From positions 47,313 through 111,312 of the forward strand of contig JAUILP010000002.1 in NCBI GenBank assembly GCA_030432875.1: a stretch of DNA of 64,000 nt, read 5' to 3'. A program made the position numbers and the translations under genes. How positions within the stretch are numbered: the first letter of the stretch is position 1; each line of letters begins with the position of its first letter. This document shows positions 1 to 10,100 of this stretch, in pieces. Source of the DNA: Oligoflexia bacterium. Its GTDB lineage: Bacteria; Bdellovibrionota_B; Oligoflexia; Oligoflexales; JAGOVF01. The notes below the pieces were generated by a model. It was not told where the DNA came from. It saw nothing but the letters and a program-made list of their open reading frames with translations, and searched no databases.

Positions 1-1934
1 GAACTGAGGATGGTGCAATGTTAGGTGGCTCAGTATCAGGCGCTGGTGATGTCAATGGTGATGGTAAAGCTGATTTTATTTTAGGTGAACCATATGCTAC
101 GTCAGGAGGTACCAATCGTGGAAAGGCCTATGTTTACAGTGGTGATACTGGCGGGGTTCTCCACACGATTTCTGGAACTGAAGATAACGCAAGTTTAGGG
201 GCAACTGTTGCTGGGGCGGGTGATGTTAATGGTGACGGTAAGTCTGATTTTATCATTGGTGAACCTGGTGCCGCTGCAGGGGGCACATTCCGAGGAAAGG
301 CTTATGTTTATAGCGGGGCGACCGGAGGGGTGCTGTACACTATATCCGGAACGGAAGACGGCTCTAAGTTAGGTGCTTCAGTATCAGGAGCTGGTGATGT
401 CAATGGTGATGGTAAAGCTGATTTTATTATTAGTGAACATTTATCGGCAGGTGGAGGCACTGCCCGAGGAAAAGCTAATGTTTATGGTGGGGCGGACGGG
501 GAGCTTATATACGCCATATCTGGAAAAGAAGTTTCTGCTTTTTTGGGAGTTTCAGTCGCTGGAGCCGGTGATGTTAATGGTGATGGCAGAGCAGACTTGA
601 TAATTGGAGAACACTTTGCAGATGCCGGGGGTACAAATAGAGGCAAGGCTTACGTTTACCTAAGTGATTTTACCACGCTACCAACCGGATCACCCTCTCT
701 TACTTATACTATTCTTGGAACTGAGAATAGCACTAGTTTTGCCCATATAGTTACCGGAGCTGGCGATATCGATGGTGATGGCATGGCTGATTTTATTATT
801 AATGAACCCAATGCTTCGGCTGGAGGCTTTGCCAGGGGAAAGGCTTATGTTTTTAGCGGGGCTACTGGTGGAGTTCTTTACACGATATCTGGAACTGAAG
901 ATAGTGCTTCATTAGGTGGGTCTGTTGCTGGTGTTGGTGATGTCGATGGTGATGGCAAAGCTGATTTTATTATTGGTGAATCCAGAGCCGATGCAGGGGG
1001 CACTGATCGGGGAAAGGTTTATGTTTACAGTGGTGCAACCGGAGGTGTTCTCTACACGATTTCTGGTGCTGAAAACAACGCTAAGTTTGGGACCTCAGTC
1101 GCTGGAGCAGGTGACGTCAATGGTGATGGCAAGGCAGATTTTATAGTCGGTGAGCCTTATGCGGCTTCCGGGGGAACTAATCGAGGAAAGGCTTATGTAT
1201 ACAGTGGGGCGACCGGAGGAGTTCTTTACACCATATCTGGAACAGAAAACTCAGCTCTTCTAGGATTTCCTGTCTCTGGGGCAGGTGATGTGGATGGTGA
1301 TGGCAAAGCTGACTTTATTATTGGTCAGATGCGTGCTGCAGCTGGAGGTTACTGGTGGGGAAAGGCTTTTGTTTACAGTGGGGCTACTGGACTGGTGCTC
1401 TATACTATATCTGGTACTGAAGACAGTGCTCAATTAGGTTCCACGCTTGCAGGCGTTGGTGATGTCAATGGTGACGGCAGAGCTGATTTTATCATTGGTG
1501 AACAATTAGCTGATGCAGGAGGCGCTAGTGGTGCCAATCGAGGAAAGGCTTATGTTTACAGTGGTGCAACCGGAGGCGTTCTTTACACAATAGTTGGAAC
1601 AGAAGATTCGGCCTCCTTAGGTTGTTCAGTCAATGGGGCTGGTGACGTCAATGGTGATGGCAAGGCTGATTTTATTATTGGCCAAAAACAGGCAGATGCA
1701 GGAGGGGGCGGTGGAGCAGATCGGGGGATGGCTTATGTTTATAGTGGGGCAACCGGAGAAATTCTCCACACAATATCTGGAACTGAGGACGGGGCTTGGT
1801 TCGGCAATTCAGTCGCAGGGACAGGGGACGTCAATGGTGATGGCAAAGCTGACTTTATAATCGGTGAAACCCGTGCAGCTGCTGGAGGCACACAGCGGGG
1901 AAAAGCTTATGTTTATTTATCGCCGAATAATTAA
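1..1934 (+). CDS. FG-GAP repeat protein, 5'-truncated by window edge
   Basis: The frame is open to the left edge, and the residues before the first ATG (position 18) already match the repeat, so the real start lies outside the window. What is visible is eleven repeats of about 58 residues. Each has a calcium-loop-like GDVNGDGKADFI motif, then an AGG..RGKAYVYSGATGG segment and a YTISGTED segment. This is the FG-GAP / integrin-alpha-type beta-propeller repeat, normally found in secreted or surface proteins that bind ligands or Ca2+. The last repeat ends at the stop codon with no anchoring domain, so any signal peptide must lie upstream. Repeats 4, 9 and 10 carry small insertions. The ligand is unknown, and adhesin is only an inference. 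Confidence 0.9.
   Translation, partial: TEDGAMLGGSVSGAGDVNGDGKADFILGEPYATSGGTNRGKAYVYSGDTGGVLHTISGTEDNASLGATVAGAGDVNGDGKSDFIIGEPGAAAGGTFRGKAYVYSGATGGVLYTISGTEDGSKLGASVSGAGDVNGDGKADFIISEHLSAGGGTARGKANVYGGADGELIYAISGKEVSAFLGVSVAGAGDVNGDGRADLIIGEHFADAGGTNRGKAYVYLSDFTTLPTGSPSLTYTILGTENSTSFAHIVTGAGDIDGDGMADFIINEPNASAGGFARGKAYVFSGATGGVLYTISGTEDSASLGGSVAGVGDVDGDGKADFIIGESRADAGGTDRGKVYVYSGATGGVLYTISGAENNAKFGTSVAGAGDVNGDGKADFIVGEPYAASGGTNRGKAYVYSGATGGVLYTISGTENSALLGFPVSGAGDVDGDGKADFIIGQMRAAAGGYWWGKAFVYSGATGLVLYTISGTEDSAQLGSTLAGVGDVNGDGRADFIIGEQLADAGGASGANRGKAYVYSGATGGVLYTIVGTEDSASLGCSVNGAGDVNGDGKADFIIGQKQADAGGGGGADRGMAYVYSGATGEILHTISGTEDGAWFGNSVAGTGDVNGDGKADFIIGETRAAAGGTQRGKAYVYLSPNN
18..1931 (+). repeat. 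Tandem repeat array, about 174-bp period, 11 units
   Basis: The FG-GAP coding repeats are also repeated at DNA level. Near-identical blocks such as ggtgatgtcaatggtgatgg and aaaggcttatgtttacagtgg recur about every 174 bp from the left edge to the stop codon. Such an array can expand or contract by recombination. Confidence 0.85.
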
Positions 1935-2024
1935 ATCTATATGCTGATATATAATAATCAGGCATACGGAGCCCAATTGTGTGTGCTTGATTTTCACCAA
2001 TGTTTTTAGAAAATTTAGGCGAAA

Positions 2025-2927
2025 CTACCGGGCTGTAAAAGACAAATTAGGACAAGTCGCTGGCCCATTTTCATAATACTTATTTTTGCTGAGTTCATCT
2101 GCTAGCACCTCAACAAACATATTGGTATCAGCTCCTGTGCCTTCAATAGCGTGGAAACCCATCATGCTATTAAAAAAAGCACGAAGATATTCCGTTTTAA
2201 AATTACGCCCTATCTTTTGCACATTAGCGACATCAATGTCAGCTGATTGATCTGCTAAATTGGCCGTAATATTGTCAGACAAAAGCAACCCAGCTTCTAA
2301 AGATGCTAAGTTAAACAGAATGTTAGTCATAAGAAACAATTTTGCTTTGTCGAGAACTGGTAACATGTCGGTCCAAATAAATTCAGACAACGCCTGTTTT
2401 AGTGGGAAATAAGTTGCCGTTGCTGGCAAACCTACGACAAGTTTATGCAAGGCCAAAATCGATGGCCCTGTCGCTGCGATTGAGGCCAAAGTAGCCCCCA
2501 AAGCAACGGTAATGTTTACATCTTGATAGTTATATTGTGTTTGTGCGAGTACATATTCTAATTTCCAATTTATGATTGGTTTTGGCGTTAGGGTGTGCAT
2601 TTCCGCAGAGCTCAATCTCTTTAAAAAATGGCTCACTATATCTGTAAGTCCATCAAGAGCAGGATCGTTCATACTGTCAAGGGCATTTAAATTTGCTTGA
2701 ATGGCCTCAGGGGACCCAATGAAGGGAAGTGAGGCAAAAAAACTAGTTGGTACATCAATACGGTAAAAACACGCACGATTAGAAGAAATCGGCTTCATAT
2801 AGACCAGCGATTTGATGCCATCGCTTAGCAGAGCTTTGTGAGAGTCTTGATTAGGGGGCGTGCTGCACGACCAGTAGAGCATGGAAGAAATAACAAACAG
2901 CACAAGGAACTTTTTTTTATTTTTCAT
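2025..2927 (-). CDS. Hypothetical lipoprotein
   Basis: A 300-residue protein that I do not recognise. It starts with a lysine-rich n-region, a hydrophobic stretch and YWSC at residues 18-21, which fits a lipoprotein signal peptide with Cys21 as the acylated residue. The start is well supported by an aaaggggg Shine-Dalgarno site just upstream on the minus strand. The mature part is mostly alpha-helical in character, with a hydrophobic Ala/Thr/Gly-rich stretch around residues 140-200, and no catalytic motif is evident. It is convergent with the FG-GAP gene. The likely location is the periplasmic face of a membrane; the function is unknown. Confidence 0.7.
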   Translation of the reverse strand: MKNKKKFLVLFVISSMLYWSCSTPPNQDSHKALLSDGIKSLVYMKPISSNRACFYRIDVPTSFFASLPFIGSPEAIQANLNALDSMNDPALDGLTDIVSHFLKRLSSAEMHTLTPKPIINWKLEYVLAQTQYNYQDVNITVALGATLASIAATGPSILALHKLVVGLPATATYFPLKQALSEFIWTDMLPVLDKAKLFLMTNILFNLASLEAGLLLSDNITANLADQSADIDVANVQKIGRNFKTEYLRAFFNSMMGFHAIEGTGADTNMFVEVLADELSKNKYYENGPATCPNLSFTAR

Positions 2928-3141
2928 GATAAACCCCCTTTAATTAAATATTATAAAATATTGCCAAGATACATCCCGCAAGCCCTGATGCTTATCAGAT
3001 AGGGGAAATCGCCAACATCTGCTGTTTCCGCATGCCACGCGGCACTCATCATCCCCTGCTAAACGCCTTAAAAGTAAAGCTGGTCAAAAACTTCGGTTCC
3101 TATGTATCACTAAATTCGGGTTTTAAAAAGAGAATAATTTA

Positions 3142-3585
3142 TTAAGGTGCCTCCTGATAACTATCCCCGCTAAACCCATATTCTTGGCATTTTCCCTTCG
3201 GGTTATCTAAAAAATCTTGTGGAATAGTGTGCCCTACTTCATCAATAAAGTTTTTCCATGGTAAGCTTTCTAGGTCACCTTGGACGACATTAATGCCCAG
3301 GCACATAACATACCAAGAATAAGAGGGAAATTCTGATACGGATTCGATAAGCATTGGTAGAGTGCTAGCATCCCCATAGTTGAAAATGAGGTCGAGATAA
3401 TTCCAGTATTCAAAATAAGACTTCAAACGCCCACCATTAGCGTTTATGGCAGTCTGCAATTCGAGGTTGACCTCATGGATAAGCCCGGTGTCCGAATCTT
3501 CATTCAGTTTTTTAGAAAATTCATGGGCTGAATAGATTGCAATAGATTTATCGATAAAATAGCGTGATTTTCGTGGATATTGTTA
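3142..3585 (-). pseudogene. ORF fragment without a clear start (105 to about 146 residues)
   Basis: The minus-strand frame is open from a stop at 3583-3585 down to its stop at 3142. Only a TTG at 3457-3459 offers a start, with a GAGG 11 nt upstream, which is rather far. The frame above that TTG still reads like protein (IDKSIAIYSAHEFSKKL), so coding character continues into a region with no ATG or GTG start. This looks like the 3' remnant of a longer gene, or a gene with a lost start. The product is not recognised: an acidic, aromatic-rich helical segment with cysteines near the C-terminus. If expressed from the TTG it would be 105 residues (3142-3459). Confidence 0.4.
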
Positions 3586-4141
3586 AACCCACGAACCAAA
3601 ATGTGTAAGCTTTTGTTGCTCCTAAATATTAAGCACTTATCTTTTTAGCGTTTTGGCGGATGAGCTAAGCATAATATATCCTAAGTTCTACGCTTCATTT
3701 TCCAGAAGAAGTTTAGATGCCAAGATGAAAGTTTTCTTGACGCATAAAATGACTTTTATCACACAACAATGTGGGGGTGGTATTATTAATCATCATTAGG
3801 TGATTTCTCTGAAATCATACGAGAGATCTTTGCTGTAATTTTCACTATAAGTCCATAAAAATACATAATAAAAAATGAAATTAGTCTGAGCACGCGTGCT
3901 TTTCTCTCAACAGTTTTTATATGCATGAAAATATCTAAAAAATTGCTTTTTTATCGTTAATTTGATAAGCACGGTTTCAGTTGCCGCCACTTAGTTGATT
4001 ATTTAAATACAGAAGGGCTTGCAACTTAGCTACCTAAACAAAAAAACCAACAGCAGAACAACTAAGAAAAATGAATTATTTATTTGGCGTGGCCAATCGC
4101 CCATTTTCTGATGAGAATAGTGCAGTGATTAAGGAAAGCTA
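3586..4141. other. Gene-free AT-rich stretch upstream of the HEAT-repeat gene
   Basis: About 550 bases with no convincing ORF, RNA gene or terminator on either strand. The composition is AT-rich. The region presumably contains the promoter of the downstream gene at 4142, but I cannot pick a reliable -35/-10 pair. Confidence 0.5.
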
Positions 4142-7036
4142 ATGACTCGGTGTTTTTTGCGTATATTGTTTTTTGTGATTTATTTTTCCTTACTGCGTTG
4201 TAGTTCAGGAAAAAATGATGGTATACGGGCGGCACCACCACCAAATACTCTTACAAAGTTTTATAGTTTTACTTCAGCGACCTGTAGTACCGGCGAGCAT
4301 GTATTTTCTGGGAACAATGAATCGCTCATCCTTCGGGATTTTTGCGGCGCATTGAAAGATGATGCGCTTAATCAATTCTGTGCTTCCGATGAACGCGCAA
4401 ACCTATATACGCAAAACCAATGTGACCTTATTTCTGATTGGGTATTTATTGAAAAAGGAGATAAAAACCAAGGGGCACAGAAAAGCTTTGAATCAAGCAC
4501 AAGGCCTAATCCAATTTTTGCCTTTGATGAGATTACGCCCACAGTGCATTCATTAAGTAGTCTTAAGCTCAGACTACAGTTTCTATGGGCGACACAAACC
4601 AAAAATTTTATAAGCCGTATCGCCAAAGATTGGCAGTCGGAAAGCGAATCGATTTTGCGAGATTTTTTGCAGTGCGGCTTTGATTATTTTGGTCCAAATT
4701 GTCTTGAAGGGCAGAAAAAAACTCTTCTTTACGAAGGCACCTTTACAAATTCAGGTGTGGGCTACGCGTTTTTTACGTTCAGCTATAGTGAATCGCCCCA
4801 AATATTTAGTCTCTTATTCCCCTTAGACGAAAATAATCAGGTTTTAGCAGAAAGGAGTAAGGGATACATATTTGGAGTGGCTAATAAAGACCGTGTTCAT
4901 GATGCTCAGTTTATATTTGGTAAAAATTCTTCCATACCCCTCGGAGAAGTGTCTTTTAGAAAATTAACGCCGCAAAATTATCATGAGTTTGTCGCCACCG
5001 TTCATGATAGCCGCAGTCAAATACGACTCGCTTTTTATGAAGATGAACTGACTCATTTTTTAAATGAACATGGTGGTAAAGGGGAGAAATTGAAAGCTGA
5101 TGAAATCGCCTTAAGATTAGCTGGCTACGGCATCAATGAAGAACTCCTTGATGAACGGGAGGACCATAATGCGCTATTTTTGTATTTCAAATATTTTTAT
5201 GAACACTCTTCTACCGGTGATTATCGCAAATTTTTAGAAATTTCGCGCCACTCTTCTCTCAAAAAAATGGTCCTGCACGCCCAACTTGCAACGATTCGAC
5301 TTGGTTTGCTCAATGCTGAGGATGTGCCAGCGCTCATAAAAGCACTGGGGCAAGATGATCAAGAACTCATACGCATTGCCTTTTGGTCGATAGAGTCTTT
5401 AACATTCATACCTTCTCCCCTTAAGGTGGCTTTAGCACGCCTACTCGGAGATGAGAGGGAGTATATTCAAATAAAAGCTGCGGACATTCTTATAAAATTT
5501 GCTTTAGATGCCCCTTCAGTTGTTAAGGTTTCAGAAGTCATCTCAAGAAAAAGTAAAACGCCCCCTATTTACTTAAGAGCCTTAGACGTCTTGTCTTCGA
5601 GTTCTCTTCCTGAGGTAAACCGAAATATTGTTTCTATTATTGACCATCGAGATGCGGATCTAAGACGGGCTTTGGGCTTATTTCTCCAGGAGCGAATGCC
5701 TCTTGAAGACACATTACTTCCAGATCTCGGGCAGCTTGTGGAAAGCCCTTATCCAGACAATCGCATTGTTGGCCTCACATTGATCAATTCCCTACCCTCA
5801 GAAGAAGCAACATTAGTGCTTGTGCAAAAGTTCCTAAAAATTGATGCAACTCTGCATGACTATTTGATTAAAATTTTGCTATCCCGCAACAACTACTCCG
5901 ACATGCATGTAAATGATTTGGCGAAACTTCAACCGAGAAAGGAAGCGGACTTGAGCTTTACCGGTCTAGAGCTGATGCTACGCATTAAATCTCCTTTAGC
6001 GGCCAATGCTATAATCGATACTCATGACGGTTGGCTGACTAATATGAATGATAAAAAGGATTCTGATCTCATCGATTATACCCTTGAGCGTCTATATGCT
6101 TTTACGTTTTCGCCTATTAACGCTTTTAATTTGGGAAGTTTTAAGCACGAACCTTACCGGAAGTTTAATGCGATGATTAACTTTCTCATTTCAATAGATG
6201 GTGATAATGATGAAGTGAGCAGTGTACTTATTGATTTTATTGTTGGTGCGGACGATGTGCAGCGCGAGAAAATTTATCGCCACCTAGAATCGCGGATTTT
6301 AGGCGGTGACTGTTTACTTAAGCTGGTGGAAAGGTTTCTAAAAGGTAAACCAGCGCCCAAAAGCCCAAAGCAGCAAATAAATTTTGAAAAAACTATTGAA
6401 TTTATTAATGAACGAGAGCATATCGGTGCTCAATTTGCCCTGGTGGCAGCAATGGGAATGGAAGATCCTACTGTGCGAAGCTGGGCAGTCTCACGTTTAG
6501 ATGTCACAGAATTAGATGCATCAATCGGCGACAAACTCGCCTATTATTTAACGGGTGAATTGGGCACTAATGACGGTGATATACTAAATCTGAAAGGTCT
6601 AAGTCCGTATGGAGAAACCAGGGAAGCTGCGACTAAATATTTAGTGGAAACCCTAAGCCCCGAAGGATTTACAAGGCTCATGGAATACCTTGTCATAGTA
6701 GACCAGGACCGCAGTGGTCTAGATATGATACCCCCATCAAAGCGAGATGAGTATGCGGATTTACTGGAGTACTATTTGCGCTCTCTTCATTCTTATGATG
6801 ATATTTCAGATGCGTTTTTAGAGGAGGTCTACCATGGGCTTAAGCATGGTGACCTGTATGGGCAGCTACTTATGTTAAAATTGTTACCGTTAATTCCTCG
6901 CTGTGATGTTTTTGAAAAACTCAAGCTGGCGACGACATTGGTAGGGTTGACGCCCGAGTTTCTTGCCGCTTTGAATGCGACAATTGCAGAGATGGAGACG
7001 ACCTTGGGGTTCGGTTGTCTAGTGGCGGTGAAGTGA
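4142..7036 (+). CDS. HEAT-repeat-like secreted protein, putative lipoprotein
   Basis: A 964-residue protein starting at an ATG with an AAGGA site 6 nt upstream. Residues 1-20 form a hydrophobic signal-like segment ending in LLRCSS. A Cys at that place suggests a lipoprotein, although Arg at -1 is unusual. Residues about 30-330 are a non-repetitive domain I do not recognise. Residues about 370-620 contain helical repeats of HEAT type (for example DVPALIKALGQDDQELIRIA and ALARLLGDEREYIQIKAADI), and further helical repeats seem to continue to the C-terminus. HEAT solenoids normally act as protein-binding scaffolds. The partner is unknown. The gene stands alone, facing the large Ig-like lipoprotein gene tail to tail. 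Confidence 0.75.
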   Translation: MTRCFLRILFFVIYFSLLRCSSGKNDGIRAAPPPNTLTKFYSFTSATCSTGEHVFSGNNESLILRDFCGALKDDALNQFCASDERANLYTQNQCDLISDWVFIEKGDKNQGAQKSFESSTRPNPIFAFDEITPTVHSLSSLKLRLQFLWATQTKNFISRIAKDWQSESESILRDFLQCGFDYFGPNCLEGQKKTLLYEGTFTNSGVGYAFFTFSYSESPQIFSLLFPLDENNQVLAERSKGYIFGVANKDRVHDAQFIFGKNSSIPLGEVSFRKLTPQNYHEFVATVHDSRSQIRLAFYEDELTHFLNEHGGKGEKLKADEIALRLAGYGINEELLDEREDHNALFLYFKYFYEHSSTGDYRKFLEISRHSSLKKMVLHAQLATIRLGLLNAEDVPALIKALGQDDQELIRIAFWSIESLTFIPSPLKVALARLLGDEREYIQIKAADILIKFALDAPSVVKVSEVISRKSKTPPIYLRALDVLSSSSLPEVNRNIVSIIDHRDADLRRALGLFLQERMPLEDTLLPDLGQLVESPYPDNRIVGLTLINSLPSEEATLVLVQKFLKIDATLHDYLIKILLSRNNYSDMHVNDLAKLQPRKEADLSFTGLELMLRIKSPLAANAIIDTHDGWLTNMNDKKDSDLIDYTLERLYAFTFSPINAFNLGSFKHEPYRKFNAMINFLISIDGDNDEVSSVLIDFIVGADDVQREKIYRHLESRILGGDCLLKLVERFLKGKPAPKSPKQQINFEKTIEFINEREHIGAQFALVAAMGMEDPTVRSWAVSRLDVTELDASIGDKLAYYLTGELGTNDGDILNLKGLSPYGETREAATKYLVETLSPEGFTRLMEYLVIVDQDRSGLDMIPPSKRDEYADLLEYYLRSLHSYDDISDAFLEEVYHGLKHGDLYGQLLMLKLLPLIPRCDVFEKLKLATTLVGLTPEFLAALNATIAEMETTLGFGCLVAVK

Positions 7037-7172
7037 CTGTTAAAAAATAGGTGCACTGATTTTGAACGCAAATATAATAAGTTCATGGCCCGAAAAGCGG
7101 CATATACATGTCCCGAGCGGGATGAGAAGGATACGTTATGTGAAGCAGGCACGCCATGAACAAGCATACATT

Positions 7173-10100
7173 TTAGTTGACCACAAAGTTGAGCGTGCCA
7201 AAAATGCCACTATTGTTGGAGCCCGTCAATGGACTAGGAAAGGTTGTCGGGATATCGGTTTCAACGTGAAATTGCTGAGCTTCAATGCGCGCACTGTAAT
7301 TGCCAAGTGGGGTGTCTGATGGTATCACGTATGTACCTGACCAAATGGTCTTGTCAGAATCAAGTCCCTGATAAGTAAGTACAACTTTATCACCGTTGGG
7401 CATAATGGCTTGTGCCTGGTTATCAAGCCCGCCTGAGCTGGGATCGCGCCTAAGCATGGATGACTTTGCTGTGATTGTCATGGTATTACCTGCATGATAG
7501 CTTCCTTGGTTTGATGCACTACTTAGGGTCCAAGGTTTTATTGCAAAAACGCTATTTGCCGCAGAATAGTGCTGGAGGCAATAAAGAAAGCCATTCTTTC
7601 CTATTGTTGCTCTGTCACAATTACCCAGAGCATCATATTTCCACTTTAATGCTCCGTTGGTTTGGTTAATCGCGTAATTTCCATAAAAAATAAGATTGTT
7701 AAACGGATCGACTGCAAGGTCGGCTGTCCATGTCGCTCCAGATGTCACTATGGGTCCCCAATTGATGGTTCCATCGCTCGTGTTAATAGCATAAATGTTG
7801 CCTGTACTTTGAGTGAAAAATAGAGAGTCATCTGAAGAAAGACCTCCAACACTTTGTCCACCGCCTATTGAAGATCCATTTAGCCATTTTTGTCCAGCAT
7901 TTGCCGTCATGGAAAAAATACCGTTAGCAGCATAACGTCCTGATACATAAGCAGAATTGTCAGCGGCTACACTCGGCGCATCATTGACAAAATTACTTGT
8001 ATTCGCGATCCCCTTTAGAGTGGGATCAGAATTTAAGTTGTCTATGAGAAGCCCATCAGGAGTGGTGCGACGAAATCCCGTTTCACCACAGGAAGTCATG
8101 TTGCCGTTAGCTGGATTGATGGCAAATGTAGGCGCCATACGCACATTGAGATTGCCGTCCGCAAACTTCCATTTTAAGGTGCCGTCAGAATTGAGGGCAT
8201 AATTAGTTCCGTAACGTCCAAAAATATACACTGTTCCGTCTATACCGAGAACGACTCCATTGTTATAGTTTTGCGAATCAGAAATATTATAACTCCAAAG
8301 CACCGCACCACTGTCTTTTGATACAGCATAAATATTTGAACCATCAAGAAAATAAACGGTACCATTTTCAGAGAGTGCAGGATAGTAAACGTTGGTACCT
8401 TTAGGTATCGTCCATCGTAATTCTCCGGTTGACGTGATGGAGTTGAACGCATTTCCACCAAAATATAAATTGCCCTCATTGTCTTGAACTGCAGAGGAAT
8501 GAGAATCCCCGTATCCCGAGGCAAAGGTCCAGGCAATCGCAGGATATTCTGGTCCCGCCGTTTTACCCCTCGATGTATCTGCATAATCAGCTTTATATTT
8601 GGGCCATGGTGATGAGCTGTCAAGCCCATCATTCAGTGGGGTGACTGAAAAATTGCTCGCGAACGGTCCTTCAACAATAGTATTAGAAGCGTTTGAGTGA
8701 TAAAATATAGCAGCAAAACGACCTACCTTAGATGGGTTTGTTAGTCCGCTAAAAATAAGATATTTAGCGCCAGCAGCTGAATCTAAGCCGGTGCCATCAC
8801 GGGTCAAGGTAATGGTGTTTTGACTAGCGTCGTATGATAATGTCACGCCACCATCAATTCCTGATTTTTGCTCCAAGGTTAACCCGGCGACATTAACATC
8901 ACTGGAAAAAGTAAGAAAAATTTTCCCATCACTGGGTAAGGTCATGGTTGACGTGTATCGCACAGTCAAGTTTGTATTTGCAGAAATATTAGAGTTCCAG
9001 GGTATGGTGTAGACATTTGAAAACTGATTTTGATAAACAGTATAAAATATTTCTTGTGTGCTTAGATGATTAGTGCTCATTTGGTCATCAGCTGTCAGGA
9101 TGATTTTGGTAAAGCCGATAGCATTCGATTCTGGTGTTAGCCCCAAGCTACCACCAGTGGCGTCTGAAGCACCGTCATCTGAATAATTTATTACGATGTT
9201 TGTATTCTGAATTAGGGTCTCGTTGGAGCTGCTGGCAAACATAAGGATTGCCTGAACATCTTCATCAGTGCCGCCCCCTTCATCAACTTGAAAAGCCAAG
9301 GTGACAGGCGTATTAATAAGCCCGTGAATACTTTCTGCTACAATAACGGGAGCATCATTAAAAGTTACTGACAAAGACTTTGATGCCTGTGCAGCAAAAT
9401 TACCGGCGTCGTCGTTAAGATCGGCGTAAAGCCAAATATTTCCTTCGGCTACATTGCTAAGATCAAAAGGTGCAGAAAAAATTCCAGATATACACTGAAT
9501 ATTGCCAGTTATCGCACCTGAAATCGCAACGTAAAGTCCTTCATCTGAGCACGTTCCGCTTATAACGAAGGCTGATTTATTAGCATCATTTACCTGAGTT
9601 CCTGTAGAAGATAGGCTAATTATTGGTTGCGTAACATCTTTGATCAGAACTTTTGTAGCTCTAGCGGCGACATTGCCAGCATCGTCGGTCATGTCTGCAT
9701 TTATGGTCACATTACCATCCACAACATCGCTGTAATCTAGGTCTAAAGAAAAGTTTCTATCCATGCATTTTGCTGCTCCAGAAACTTCACCTGAAACTAT
9801 TACAGTGCCATTATTTTCAGAGCACGTTCCGTTTACAGTAAAGGCGGTTTGATTAGCTTGGTTTATATAATTTAGGAGAGATGGAGAAAGGGTTACGCTT
9901 GGTGCTAGGGTATCCTTTATTACAGTTAGAAAAATTTGATCTGCGGAATTCTTAGCATCGTCTTTTAAATCGGCAACAATAATTACCTCGCCATCGGAGA
10001 TATTTGCATAATTAAGCGAGACACTAAAAATATTATCTTTACACTCAGCAGACCCTGAAAGTACTCCTGAAATCTCAATTGTTTTATTTTCTTCCGAGCA

